Assembly (NCBI GenBank): GCA_947646735.1
Contig: CANTFK010000380.1
Span: 124,001-188,000, forward strand
Direction: 5' to 3'
DNA from: Peronospora farinosa
Lineage: Eukaryota > Oomycota > Peronosporomycetes > Peronosporales > Peronosporaceae
Length of the DNA stretch: 64,000 nucleotides
Part shown: in pieces, positions 45,631 through 56,485 of the stretch
How the letters are laid out: each line of letters begins with the position of its first letter
How positions within the stretch are numbered: position 1 is the first letter of the stretch
Notes under the pieces: generated by a model
The model's input: only the letters and a program-made list of their open reading frames with translations
Database searches by the model: none
What the model was told of the DNA's origin: nothing
Translations under genes and position numbers: made by a program

Positions 45631-46692
45631 ATGCGTGTGGTGAAGATGGTCCTTAACATGGACTGGAGTGACTTCCCTCACCTCTCCCAACATCATAGGG
45701 AGTCGGCAGAGCATATGGCGCAGGGACTTGGTGAACAAGCCCCGGTCAACCTCTTGCATTGTGAGGCGTTTGTGCTCGGACAGCGTAGAAACGAGTCGGA
45801 GGTAAACAGCCAAGCCACCGATGAGTCCATCACTAAGACTCAGGATGAGCTTTTGCGTGAGCAAGCTCGAAATGAGGCGCTCAACAGAACTGTTGAGACG
45901 CTCTCTGCCCGGCCTACTCAATTGAGGCCCATTCGGATGGACCCTCCGAAGTTCGATGGAACTAGCCCTCACACGATTGTTCACTGGCTATTAGCAGTTG
46001 AGCAATGTGGAGTGGCGCAGCTCATCGAAGAAGACACCAGAATGGTGCCGTATACCATGTCCAACTTGCGTGGCAAAGCGTCAGAGTGGGCTTACTCTAC
46101 ACTTATGGCTAATGCTGATGCATTTCCATCATGGGCGATCTTTAAAACAAAGATTCGCGCCATGTATCAGCCGCCTAACAACGAAGTGTTGCTTATGGCG
46201 CGCTTCTTTGGAGCACGACAGGCAAAACGCTCTCTGCAAGAATTTGTGCAGGAGATGCGCTCGCTGTCGGCTTCCATTAATGGGGAACCGATACCAGAGC
46301 GTATCAAAGTGGCCACGTTCATGAATGGACTTAGGCACGGCCCATCGCGTCAGGCCCTTTTTAGAAAGGTGCCAGCGACGATGGAAGGGGCAATTGACAT
46401 TGCCTTAGTTGAGGAGCAATCCTACAACAGCGCCTCGGCGACAGCCTATTACAGGCCGTCGTCCGAGAAGTCTGATGCCACTCCTATGGAGTTAGGCAAT
46501 GCAGATGTGATCTGCTACAAGTGCGGCAAGCGAGGCCATATGATGGCTCGCTTCTACGCCAAGGTAGCTGCTGGTGCTAAAGCACCCAGCAAAAGGTCTC
46601 CCAACCCGAAGGGAGGTGCGAAAAACCAACGTGCACGACGCACGAGTTCAGCACCTGCCCAAGATGTGTCGGGAAATGCGGGAGCGCAGTAG
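45631..46692 (+). CDS. Element A gag
   Basis: 353 residues, open. Same core as the element B gag. The zinc knuckle reads CYKCGKRGHMMARF, so the last zinc Cys is replaced by Phe, and nucleic-acid binding may be impaired. A 12-residue stretch present in B is missing after NLLH. A second in-frame ATG at 45646 matches the start used for B. Confidence 0.82.
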   Translation: MRVVKMVLNMDWSDFPHLSQHHRESAEHMAQGLGEQAPVNLLHCEAFVLGQRRNESEVNSQATDESITKTQDELLREQARNEALNRTVETLSARPTQLRPIRMDPPKFDGTSPHTIVHWLLAVEQCGVAQLIEEDTRMVPYTMSNLRGKASEWAYSTLMANADAFPSWAIFKTKIRAMYQPPNNEVLLMARFFGARQAKRSLQEFVQEMRSLSASINGEPIPERIKVATFMNGLRHGPSRQALFRKVPATMEGAIDIALVEEQSYNSASATAYYRPSSEKSDATPMELGNADVICYKCGKRGHMMARFYAKVAAGAKAPSKRSPNPKGGAKNQRARRTSSAPAQDVSGNAGAQ

Positions 46693-46753
46693 GGGCGGGA
46701 TGCCCTACTGTCGCGGACTCTGAAGCTACCCCTAAGTTCAGGGTGATCGAACA

Positions 46754-47602
46754 ATGGGTAGCATAGTCCCTGAGGTTCCGAAAGGTCGGACCTCAACCCT
46801 TTTGGTCTATAGTGTTGAGGTACGAGGCTATGACCAAGTGATAACCCTTCTCGTGGATTCGGGTGCATCGCAAAACTTTGTGAAACTCGCGGCTCTGAAA
46901 AAGAGACCGGCGAGTTATGAGTCGCTTTGCCAGGATGGCAAGCGAGAAGAGGCGATCGTTCGTTTAGCTAACGGCGCGCTCGTTAAATCGGAGGGAGTTC
47001 AAGTTGAACTCGCCTTCAGTTTCAGTGACTTCTCTTGTAAAGAGAAGCGCACAGTGCTAGGTATGGAGAGTCCGTATGACCTCATCCTAGGCATGCCTTG
47101 GTTGGCTAAACACTAACGATGGATAGACTGGCGTACACGCACAGTCGCTAGCTCTACGCAAGACACCGGAAAGGATGTGCTCTTGCGAGAGGATTATGTG
47201 GCTGATGCTGTGTCCAACACAGTCGAGGGTGCGATGACGGTATGTCAATCGACACCAGGAACTACCCAGCTCGAAAGGAGTGGTGTAGTTGGAAGTGCAC
47301 TGGCGGAAAGCCAGGTGACACATATTCCTACCCAGGTCGAAAATACTGGTGTAGTGAATGGGGCGATGACAAGTAGTCATGCGTCCAATAGTCCTGCATA
47401 GAGCCGAGAGCCTGTGGCAGTTGATGGTGGGCTGACAGGAAGTCAAGCGCCACAAGAACCGGCACATAGCAATGAGCCTGGTGCGGTTGGAAGGAGTGCG
47501 TTAGCTGAGATAGCAACTTCACCTTCTTCCAGGTCAAAGGTCGTGGTGACTCGAAGAACGAGCACCAGACGTATCAAGACGATCAATGGTACGTCGAAAT
47601 GA
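46754..47602 (+). pseudogene. Element A protease and linker, stops at 47114 and 47399
   Basis: DSGASQNFVKLAALKKR at about 46855 is the protease active site, and DLILGMPWLAKH ends the fold. The next codon is TAA, where B has CAA. The linker (VCQSTPGTTQLERSG) is almost the same as in B up to about 47330, where the two elements part. Confidence 0.8.
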
Positions 47603-47714
47603 GTGACCCTCGGATCAGTCTCGGTCCAAGAGGACGGACCTACGAACGAGTTGTTCGAGGTCGTCGAAGAGAAGATGCCGAGGCATCCTCAGTTGAGGTG
47701 CTCCAACTTTCTTT

Positions 47715-48859
47715 GGCATCTGCGTGACGCCCAATTATACGTAAACTTGCAAAAGTGCGTAATAGGGGTCCCCGAGATATCTTTACTGGGCTGCATCGTA
47801 GGTGCACATGGTGTACGAGCAGACTCAGAAAAGGTAAAGGCTGTAAAGTAATGGCCAGTCCCACGTAATGTGAAGAATCTGCGCCATTTCCTTGGGCTCG
47901 GTAATTACTTGTATAAGTACAGCAAGAATTATGCGGAGCAGACTAATCCATTCTCTGATTTTTTGAAAAAGGATACAGAATGGACTTGGTCAAAGGAGCA
48001 AGAAGATGCGTTCACATCAGTGAAGCAATCTCTTGTAGAGGCACCGGTCTTGGCATTGCCAGACGCGGATAAGCCCTTTAGCGTCGTCTGCGATGCAAGC
48101 AATTTTGCGATCGGCAGCGCGCTCATGCAGAAGGATGACAACGGCGTTGACCGTGTCATTTCTTATCAGTCTCGGCTTTTAAAAGCTGCCGAGCTGAATT
48201 ACCCTGTGCATGACAAGGAGCTACTTTCAATTAAGTATGCCCTTGTGAAGTTTCGGGTGCACCTCTTGGGCACCGAACCTTTTGTGGTTTATACGGATCA
48301 CGCATCACTGCGGACCGCTATAAAGTCAGCGCACCTCTCGCCGAGAATGGCGAGATGGCTAACATTCTTCTCTGAATCGTATTTCAAAGTTGAATATAAG
48401 CCGGGTAAGTCGAATGTCTTGGCTGACGCGTTATCGCGCAGACCAGACTTCGAGGCAAGACACCAGGATAGTGTGTCTCGTGCGAAAGCACAAGTTGAGT
48501 CGTCCACATTGGCAGCCATGAAGGCCTACCATGTGACGAGCTCAATAGCCTCCGATATCAAGGAGTGTTACAGTCAGGACGAACATTGTCGCCTGCTGTT
48601 GGATCATTTTTGTGGACGAAGGGTTACCCTTCCGTCGCACCTCAAAGCGAAACTAAATCGCTTTAGTTACAGTGATGGCCTGTTATGTCATCAACTGTCA
48701 CCCTGTGATCCCTTGAGAGTCTATGTCCCTCATGACACAGATCTCAAGCTGATGATACTTCACGAGTGCCATGATGCGCCATATAGTGGGCATCTGGGTC
48801 GTGAAAAGACATTCTTACGAGTGTCAGAGAAATTTTGGTGGCCCCACCTATATCGGTGA
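47715..48859 (+). pseudogene. Element A RT connection, RNase H and integrase zinc module
   Basis: Begins abruptly at LRDAQLYVNLQKCVIGVPEISLLGC, past the YXDD box. One TAA at 47849, then FLGLGNYLYKYSKNYAE, RNase H with FSVVCDASNFAIGSALMQ, HDKELLSIKYAL, VVYTDHASLRTA and NVLADALSRR (all catalytic acids kept), then HECHDAPYSGHLGREK of the integrase zinc module. Stop at 48857. Confidence 0.82.
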
Positions 48860-50602
48860 GTGGCCAAATATATTCGCTCTTGCGAAGAGTGTCAGCGCAT
48901 AAAGCCTGCACCTTCTAGCAGTGCGCCACTGAAGCCACTGCCGATTCCAACTGAATGTTGGAAGTCGGTCAGTTTGGACTTCATGTTTGGCTTACCGCCT
49001 GACCATAATGGCAGGACGGGCTCGTCGTCTTTGTAGACAGCCTGAGCAAGATGGTGCATTTGGCACCATGTAGTACCAAGATCTCAAGAAAATAGGCTGC
49101 CCTCTTGTTTCTGGATCACGTGTATCGACTACACGGGATGCCCGAGTCCATAGTATCGGACCGGGATCCGCGTTTTACATCGTGTTTTTGGCGAAATGTG
49201 TTTTAGCTGCTGGGTAGCAAGCTCCACATGTCAACCGCTGATCATCCCCAAACTGATGGCCAAACAGAACGGGCCAATCGAGTCGTGGCGGATGTGTTGC
49301 ATACAATAGCGACTCCCAAAGAATGGAGCAAGCAATTGCCATTCGTGGAGATTGCTATTAATAACAGTGATCACGCCAGTACGGGTGAAACACCGTTTTA
49401 CATTAACGGACTGCGTCATCCTCGAACGCAGTCTCGTTTATACGCAGCCCGAGTCTTAGTGGGGGAGGGCCCCTCACTTCGCTCGGTGCGAACGCCAAAG
49501 AGGGCCAAGGTTGCCCTAGTGACACTGCCAATTTAGCAGTAGTCACGGCACCTATAGGTGTCACGGCAAGAAATGCCAGTGCTCCTTGATGATGACACTA
49601 TAGTGTTATTAACAGCATCGACCCATGAACGACCTCTTGGAGGCGTCATCGGCGAGCTGGATGCTAAAAGCGTGAGCGAAGCTCAGCGCTTAGTGGATGA
49701 GCGATTAGCCATCACACGTAAAGTCCGTGACGCGATGGCAAGCGCACAGGACAATCAAAAACAATATGCAGACCAGCATGATCGCAAAAACAATGAACAC
49801 TTTAGTGTTGGGGACGAATTGCTCTCAAGTATTGCTACCCTACCTAAACATGCAATTTCTGTACTACCTGGTGGTACTACTAAGCTATTGCCCCGATTCA
49901 TTGGGCCCTTTACAGTGGTTAAAGAAGTTGGATACCTAAATTATAGGCTCACTCTCCCACCGTATATGAAGACGCACCCCGTATTCTACGTGGGTCTTCT
50001 GAAACGGTATGTTGATCCAGAAGAGATCACATATCTACATTGGTCTAACGAGACCGATGGTGACGTCGACTGTGTGTCGAGCGTCGCGGCCGATCAGGCC
50101 ACGAGGAAGCCGAGAGGCTCCCCGTGTATGAACGAGGCGATAGAGGACTCGGTGATCGAGGAGGACTACGCGCTTGACGCGGGTCTCTCATCACCAGTCG
50201 CTCTAAGATGTCCAAACGGGTCTTCAGGTGGTCATACTCCTGACGGTCTCTCGTCCTCACATCGCGCAGATCCGAGTTCAGTCGCGAGACTTGACTCTCG
50301 AGATCTGTCACCTGCCTCTTCAGCGCAGCGGACTCAGCCTGCGACTGAACAGCAGCAGGGTAAGCAGCCGCGAGTAGGTGGGCGTAATCGCCGCTCCTAT
50401 CGGGCGCCACCTGTGTTGGTGGACACGGAAGGGAATACGCGCTTCCTTGTTGGAAGGCTGTTGGCCCACCGTTTGTCAAGCGAAAGCTCCGAATCCTGTT
50501 CCAGTGGAAGGGTTACCCAACGAGCTTTGACTCATGGTAGCCTGTTGATACTTTGCGCGTCGACGTGCCTGGGCTGGTGGCTGCTTATGTGAAGCAGCAC
50601 TA
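48860..50602 (+). pseudogene. Element A integrase core, GPY/F region and chromodomain, broken
   Basis: SVSLDFMFGLPPDHNG carries the first core Asp, then frame changes. STADHPQTDGQTERANR resumes at 49228 with the catalytic Glu, with a stop at 49534. The frame from 49558 holds RFIGPFTVVKEVG and YMKTHPVFYVGLLKRY. The chromodomain (50425-50602) needs a one-base shift and has a TAG where E of the SWEP motif is expected. Confidence 0.78.
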
Positions 50603-51468
50603 GCTGTCGTCTTTCTGCTAGGTCCGGAAGGACTAGCAGAAGAAGCGTGGGAAAATCAATTGGGGGTCGCTTACCACCCAAAATTTCATGCGCACGCTTC
50701 ATGGCGAAGCTGATTCGCTGCGACCGTTGTTTCGTAACATCTTCCTGCAAAGTTACACGGCGCCGAAGTTCAGCTTCATATTCGTCGGCTGTTTCGTTAG
50801 AACGCAGCAAGACTGGAATTGGGAAAGCATGACCAAGTGCTTTGCCCTGCTTTTTCCACAAGGGAAAGACGCTATAAAACTTATGAGCGTCTATAGTTGC
50901 ACGCTGCAAAAGCGCTGCGCTAGACTTATCCGATTTCATCCACTCAGATGGAGGTGGCATTGGTGGCAAGCCACCACTCACGTAGCCGCCCTCTCGACGG
51001 TGGGCTAGTGAGGCCGAAGGTGTACTCGGTGGAGCTTTCAGCTCAGTCTGACTCTCCATTATGGATTGTCAAGACATCAGCTTGAGAAGTCACATCTGAC
51101 TGAGTCGCGACTACTCCTTTTGAAGTAGCGTGCTCAGTCTTAGTCGCTGCGCTCGTAGGCGCAGACGACGAGGTTTTACCTTTGCTTGTATGCTTCCTCA
51201 AGGACGGGTGCCTCAAATGATGGGACATATGTCCCATCAATGCGCTTTGCTCATCGCCACTTTGGGGTGATGGCAATGGCAATGTAGTCTCATTGTAATC
51301 TACAATGAGAGATGGATCTTCATCCACATTATGGTGAGATGGTAGATTCACCTCAGTGCCTGAAGCACTTTGCGACGGCTGCGATAAATTGCGGCGCGTG
51401 CGCTTAGTGCTGGACTGCATGGGTGCCTTTGCAGGCGACCCATCAGCCTTACCACGTTTCGGTGGCAT
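50045..51468 (-). CDS. Antisense ORF cluster of element A (three frames, coiled coil at C-terminus)
   Basis: Minus-strand ORFs in series inside the 3' end of the element. ORF 1 (51043-51468) is basic, then Ser/Thr-rich (MPPKRGKADGSPAKAP). It overlaps ORF 2 (50532-51059) by 17 bases in a shifted frame, so one indel probably split a longer ORF. ORF 2 has a structured-looking part (EWMKSDKSSAALLQRATI, FYSVFPLWKKQGKALGHAF, MKRAHEILGGKRP). ORF 3 (50045-50479) contains a coiled coil (AALKRQVTDLESQVSRLNSD...HLKTRLDILERLV) and an Arg/Ser/Pro-rich tail. The coiled coil is opposite the integrase-chromodomain linker. No sequence similarity to the B ORF by eye, but the same layout. Confidence 0.55.
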
Positions 51469-51573
51469 GAGAACTGAGTAGACTAAAGCGGCGCGTTTAT
51501 AACGGCTCGCAAGTCTCTCTGTCTCCTAGGCGATGTTTAACAAAATATAAAATTTGTTCTAAACGGGGAATGG

Positions 51574-52153
51574 TGTAACAGGGCATCTAGTTACACACAA
51601 ACATTAATTAATATACTTAATGTTTGATCTAAAAGTATCTATGATTACTTTTGACCTGTCACTTGGGTGCGATACACAAATGTGATCCACCCTCGTGAAT
51701 GTGATATCCATTTATGGATTCGCATGGGAAGGGATGACGCTAGTTGAAGCTAGGCATCACGACGTCCCAGAAGGACGTCATTAGCGAGCTTAAATCTCGA
51801 TTTAAGCTCATGCGTCAGGATACGCTTCTAAAGAGTCGCGTATCCGATCTATATACCAATCAGTAGTTAAGTATATATTTAGTTATAATTAATTAAACAT
51901 AGCTCAGTCTTGAATTTGCTAAATCAAAAGCACCACGCACGAGAAGCCGAAAAGCTTCTACGAGACGTCGGTGCCTTCTTGTCTTAGAAGTTCGTTGCAC
52001 TCTCGCTTAAGCGAGAGGCAACTGGTGGTACGACTTACCAACCGCATAACCATGCTCGCACGCGAAGGTAAGACGGTCTGACCGCGTCCTCGCTTGTGCT
52101 GAAGGTGTGTGTGCTAGTAGTACGAGGCAACTTCGTAGAAGTGCCCGTCTACA
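51574..52153 (+). repeat. 3' LTR of element A
   Basis: 580 bp, TGTAACAGGGCATC to CCCGTCTACA. Lacks a 12-bp CTTAAGCAGTCG-type block present in the 5' LTR near 45459, otherwise very similar. Confidence 0.9.
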
Positions 52154-53030
52154 GTAGCGGTCGCAAGGGAGGTGGATTGTCAAAGCCGATGAGGGTATCA
52201 GCAAGCGCCGACCGTACTCGTGCAAACAGGTGTCCGTCTACTTCCACGTCCGGCTGGTATGTTGAACTTCGAAACCGAGTAACCGCTCGTCGAAATTGTG
52301 TCCTGGCTCTTGCGTTGTGTACTTCCTGTGGCAAAGATAAGTCTTCCAAGCGGCGGAGACGCTCAGCCCAGATGGAATGTAATGTCGTTGAAACAAGAAA
52401 ACGCCAGAGCTCACGTGTTGCTGGAAAAACCGCGTCCTTCACTCGAGACTAATTTACGCCGGGGTCGATAGCGTTTTTATGGCATCCCATGCAGAATACC
52501 CGGAAGGTCCATGCCAAACACCCAGACGTGAAGGTCTGCCTCCTTCAAATCGCCTAGCTTTCGCCACCGTTCAAGTAGATAACCCCAATGGCGCCCGGCA
52601 CTAGAGCAATTCCAAAATATATGACTAGCCATTGCCGGTAAGGATGTTAAACACGCTGGGTAGGGGCAAGATAGATCTTGGCTAGCTCAGTTCCTGAGCG
52701 GAAGTTGTTACTCTTTAAACGATACAGCGTCTGCGCGTTGGTCGGGAAAGAAGCCCGTACTTTACGGATGTCTCTCCACTCGATCAGAGATGTACCTGAT
52801 GCAATAACTTGGAAGTCCTGCTTCTCCACTCGGTCGTCGCACATACGTTTACCTTCATCACTTCGCTTGCGGAAAACGATCTGTTTGAGTTTTCGTCGTT
52901 GCGGCCTCCATCGTCGACGACCATCCCATAGGTGTACAACACGCGTAAGCGTTGGATGCGCACCAAAGTTGCAAATCTCACTAACCATGTCGCTGGATAC
53001 TGGGGGCTCGTGCACGGTCTTCGACAAGCG
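52154..53030 (-). pseudogene. LINE C-terminal region, part 1 (upstream of the element A insertion)
   Basis: Minus strand from about 53027: HLWDGRRRWRPQRRKLKQIV, TNAQTLYRLKSNNF, AIGVIYLNGGES, then after stops FPATRELWRFLVSTTLHSIW and TYQPDVEVDGHLFARVRSAL, reaching the insertion site. Continues at 44994 in the same strand and order. Several stops. Confidence 0.7.
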
Positions 53031-53335
53031 AAGCCTAGCGGCTACTCAACTCTGCATGTCGTGGGGGACAGTGCGCTCGTGTTTTTGCAACGTCGGACGC
53101 ACCATCCTCCACGCAACCACATCTAGCGCTGCTTTTTGAGAAGCAAGATCAATTGCTGACGATATCGATGTCTCCAGCTGGGAACATCACTATTGCACAT
53201 ATAACAAAATGGCGGATCGAATGGCATCGCTATGAACACCGGAGACTCTATTCGAGTGCACGCTTCCGTGGAGGAAGTTGTTAGCAAAGAGGCTTCGACA
53301 TTGACCATGATGTCAACCACTGGCTGGAGAAATGG
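52940..53335 (+). pseudogene. Second LINE RNase H fragment, opposite orientation
   Basis: Plus-strand GYWGLVHGLRQAKPSGYSTL and HVVGDSALVFLQ, then broken sequence to MMSTTGWR. It is homologous to 44400-44800 but inverted, and runs into the edge of the large palindrome. Confidence 0.65.
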
Positions 53336-53354
53336 TGCCGTTTTTAGGATATGG

Positions 53355-56300
53355 GGCTACGTTGGCGATGGCAGTGAATGTTACAACTTTTATGGTGAGA
53401 TCGAACAGTAAATTTGTGCGAGCACCGATTGTGAATTAGTCATGGCTGCTGGTGACGGTATATTAGAGAGTCTGCATCGTGGAGCAGTCCTGGTCGATAT
53501 ATTATCAAGCACAACAAAAAAATATATATTCTGAATCGACGAAGTGCTCATGACATCTATTCATACGGAGAGATTTGTTAATAAAGTACTTGCTGCGGTG
53601 TGTACTCACGACTCGAAAAGTCCACATTGTGTTGCCGAGTCAAAGTTTTAATCTTCGGTGTTGACGGAAGTGATGGGCTGTCATTTACAGCAAGCAAGTA
53701 ACAGAGCGACACGGAGGAGATAGTCAACATGGCCTCCGACGTACACAGGTGATGCTAGAGGGTCTATAGAGCGACCACATCCTTAAGCTGTTAAGAAATA
53801 AGGTGAAGTGCTTAATGCGTTGGGAATTTTGAGTCGGAAGTATGCAAATAAAATGACTGAAAAATGTGTGTCATTACAGGGGGTAGCAGTCAGAGCTATC
53901 TCTGTGACCACTATCGACTGGCGATCTCAGCTTATCACATTTAGTAGGTGGCTCTAACTCGACTCACTCAGCAAAGCTCGCAGCCATGTAAAGTGCCCAC
54001 GAGCGAGTCAGACCGTCGTCCATCCTGGCTTTCTGCAGAACGCCCATCGCGCGCTGCTTGTCCACCATGGCAAAGTTCGCGTACAGCAGCGAAAGCCACG
54101 AGTTGCCCGTGTCCTCGTGCTTGACGATAGTCTCTTTGGCCAGTACCTGCTCCCACTCCTCCTTCACAAACTGCTTGGTGCGCACGAACTCGGTCACGGC
54201 CGACACGGGGATCATCTGGATGCCATGAATGCAGTGTTTCTCAGCACTGAACCACGTCGCGTAGTCCACCTTGTTGTCAAAGAAGATGCCCGTGACCTTG
54301 TTGGGACGGAAGTTGGCCGGGTGAATTTGGTTCGCGTCTTCGATGAGGAAGTACGTCTTGATGGCGTGCGCATTGACACGCGTCATGAGCTTGCCGACAG
54401 CCTCCATGGCCGCATTGTTCGTGACCTTGCCGTACATATACATAGCGAAGGCAAAGTTGACGTCCTCCGACGTGCTCTCCTGGTCCTTGCCATCGGCGAA
54501 CGGGGTGACGCCGTGTGAGTACGAGTGGCCGCGGAACCAGTCGAACGAGCGAAATCGCGTAAAGAACTTGTCTTCCGGGTCAAAGTTGGCGACGTCGCGC
54601 ACCAGCAGGTTAACCATGGTGTTGAGTTTGCTGAGATCGCTCCAGTTGGGGTCGAGGTGGTTGATGATGGCCGCCGTGTGTATCCAATAGCCGTAGTGGA
54701 AGTGGTGGTCGTTATACATGGTGTTGCCAAAATCCGAGTTCAGGTCTTTCGTCGTGAAGCCCTGCGAGCTCACGATGCCACCGTAAATCTGGTCGTACTG
54801 GAGCTTGTGGGTCCAGCTGTTGGCCACAAACGGTGCCATCACATGACGCAGCTTATCCAAACACGTCTTCAGCAGACTCTTGTCACCCCCCACGACCGCC
54901 GCGTCGTTTGCAATCAGACACAACGATGCATATTTCTGCGCAGCCTTGCCGTTGAAGTAGTAGCTGCCATCGAGTGGAATGGACCACGCACTGTTGATGT
55001 CTTCTCGCAGGTGCTCGGCGATACGCTGCTGTTGAACCACGCCCGATGCAATTTTGCGAGACGGATAGAAGTCTTCAGGTACCTGTTGAGTTTCCTTGAT
55101 CTCCCAGACAGGATCCACTGATCCACCCGGCGTCGTGAAAGCCTGATAGGCGCCTCGTGTTGTTGAATAGGCCACCATGCCGTCCACCTTGCGGACCCCG
55201 CTGCTTGTATTGATGGTCTCAGCGTGGTGCTTCATCGCGAAGTGCAACAGACCACTAGAACAATCCCCCGTCGTCTTCCACTTGAACGCGTAGGAGCTGT
55301 CGTCACGTAGGTCGACGTTCGCAGCTTGAACAATGCACGATTTGTGCTGGTCCAACGTGCTCAACCAAGAATCTTCGAGTACGAGAGCAACGCGCAATAT
55401 GCCGTCGAACACACCAGTACCCTTGAGGGCCGATGTGCCGTCTGCAGTCAGAGTGATCTCCTTCTCACTACGACCGTCGCTCGATAGTGCGTAGACTACC
55501 CACTTCTGACCGGAGTTATAGACGATCTCAAACTTGGAACCAATGACTTGACCACCAAGCCGCTGGCCGTTAATGCTAGAGATTGCCGCACTTGACACCA
55601 ATCTCGGCGTGAGACCCGAGTATTTCATGGAGGCGTACACCATGCCAGAAACGAGTTCCGACACCATGCTGCCACGGGACGAGCTCGCAGTGAACTTCAC
55701 GGTCACTCCTTGATCAGCCCAGTCGACAACTTGAAAGCTGGGTTTCTGCTGCACGATCTCCTCAGCCGAAAACAGGAACTCTCGAACCATGCCGTGCGCA
55801 TAATACTTGACGGCGCCGTTGTTGCCGGAGTTACCGCCGCTGAAGCGGCTGCGATATGGGTAACTTGTGGACATGCCAAAGGGGGCCTTGTCAACGACCA
55901 TCTGTAGCGAGTACGGATTGGACCAAACGGGCTGGATGGCCACATTCGAGTCGTGCGCGATGATGTTGCCCCACCAGTTGTTGGTCGGGATGGCGCGGCT
56001 CTTGATCACCGATGGATCGAGGTATTTGGGTGGACATAGACCCATCATCGCTTCGGTGTGCTGGACGAGATGACTAGGCGGTTCCAGGGCTTGAAATCCA
56101 GAGGAGACGCCATCACCAACGTTTGAAGTTAATTGGTCTACTGGTGCCGACGAGTTTGCGGCTACACCATTACTAGCGTCAGGTGTGATGTCATTGACCA
56201 CAGGTGCGAATGTTGGTGCTACGGTGGGTAAGTCATCAGTGAAGCTGAGAGGGGTGTTTTTGTCGATGTCTTGACCGGAAACTTGAGCAAGCTGCAGATG

Positions 56301-56485
56301 CTGGATAACGGCGCCGATGCCGATGAAAGTTGTCGCAGAGATCTTCATGCTCGTCCAAGATGTAGTCAGGTGCTTTGGTTTGGTTGCGAACAAGTCGCCA
56401 AAAGGGAAAGTGAGCTTCAGAAAGCCTCGGGTGCTAGGCAAAACGAAAGGATATCCGTGGCGACCGATCAGGATTGACTAGCGAT
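53355..56485 (-). repeat. Left arm of a 3.13-kb inverted repeat
   Basis: Matches 58097-61227 in reverse complement (coordinates sum to 114582). I found one base difference, at 56471/58111. Outside 53355 the two sides stay similar for about 25 bp, then part. Inside 56485 they differ at once. Confidence 0.92.
53964..56348 (-). CDS. Secreted GH81 endo-1,3-beta-glucanase, copy 1
   Basis: 794 residues from the ATG at 56348. Signal peptide MKISATTFIGIGAVIQHLQLA, then a Thr/Pro/Asn-rich linker. The GH81 body starts near RAIPTNNWWGNIIA and NPYSLQMVVDKAPFGM. The catalytic part shows NDHHFHYGYWIHTAAII, RSFDWFRGHSYSHGV and KDQESTSEDVNFAFAMYMYG, the conserved Asp/Glu-bearing motifs of the family. It hydrolyses beta-1,3-glucan, a main wall polymer of oomycetes, so wall remodelling is the likely job; release of elicitor-active glucan is possible. 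An upstream non-ATG extension of the frame is ignored. Transcribed away from the spacer. Only about 137 bp upstream of the ATG are shared with copy 2. Confidence 0.92.
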   Translation of the reverse strand: MKISATTFIGIGAVIQHLQLAQVSGQDIDKNTPLSFTDDLPTVAPTFAPVVNDITPDASNGVAANSSAPVDQLTSNVGDGVSSGFQALEPPSHLVQHTEAMMGLCPPKYLDPSVIKSRAIPTNNWWGNIIAHDSNVAIQPVWSNPYSLQMVVDKAPFGMSTSYPYRSRFSGGNSGNNGAVKYYAHGMVREFLFSAEEIVQQKPSFQVVDWADQGVTVKFTASSSRGSMVSELVSGMVYASMKYSGLTPRLVSSAAISSINGQRLGGQVIGSKFEIVYNSGQKWVVYALSSDGRSEKEITLTADGTSALKGTGVFDGILRVALVLEDSWLSTLDQHKSCIVQAANVDLRDDSSYAFKWKTTGDCSSGLLHFAMKHHAETINTSSGVRKVDGMVAYSTTRGAYQAFTTPGGSVDPVWEIKETQQVPEDFYPSRKIASGVVQQQRIAEHLREDINSAWSIPLDGSYYFNGKAAQKYASLCLIANDAAVVGGDKSLLKTCLDKLRHVMAPFVANSWTHKLQYDQIYGGIVSSQGFTTKDLNSDFGNTMYNDHHFHYGYWIHTAAIINHLDPNWSDLSKLNTMVNLLVRDVANFDPEDKFFTRFRSFDWFRGHSYSHGVTPFADGKDQESTSEDVNFAFAMYMYGKVTNNAAMEAVGKLMTRVNAHAIKTYFLIEDANQIHPANFRPNKVTGIFFDNKVDYATWFSAEKHCIHGIQMIPVSAVTEFVRTKQFVKEEWEQVLAKETIVKHEDTGNSWLSLLYANFAMVDKQRAMGVLQKARMDDGLTRSWALYMAASFAE

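Larger units (their letters stand above)
44995..52153 (+). mobile_element. Element A: 7.2-kb chromovirus with target-site duplication GTAGC
   Basis: LTRs 44995-45586 and 51574-52153, flanked by GTAGC at 44990-44994 and 52154-52158. Primer-binding site TGGTAGCAC begins 2-3 bases after the 5' LTR. Order: gag, protease, (reverse transcriptase core missing), RT connection, RNase H, integrase, chromodomain, and an antisense ORF cluster. Polypurine tract AAACGGGGAATGG before the 3' LTR. Several stops make it inactive. Confidence 0.92.

Noticed and set aside
54525..55121. 198-codon ORF opposite the GH81 gene (and its twin at 59461-60057)
   Set aside because: Antisense to a strongly conserved catalytic region of GC-rich coding DNA, no domain seen. 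Its presence in both arms only reflects the palindrome.
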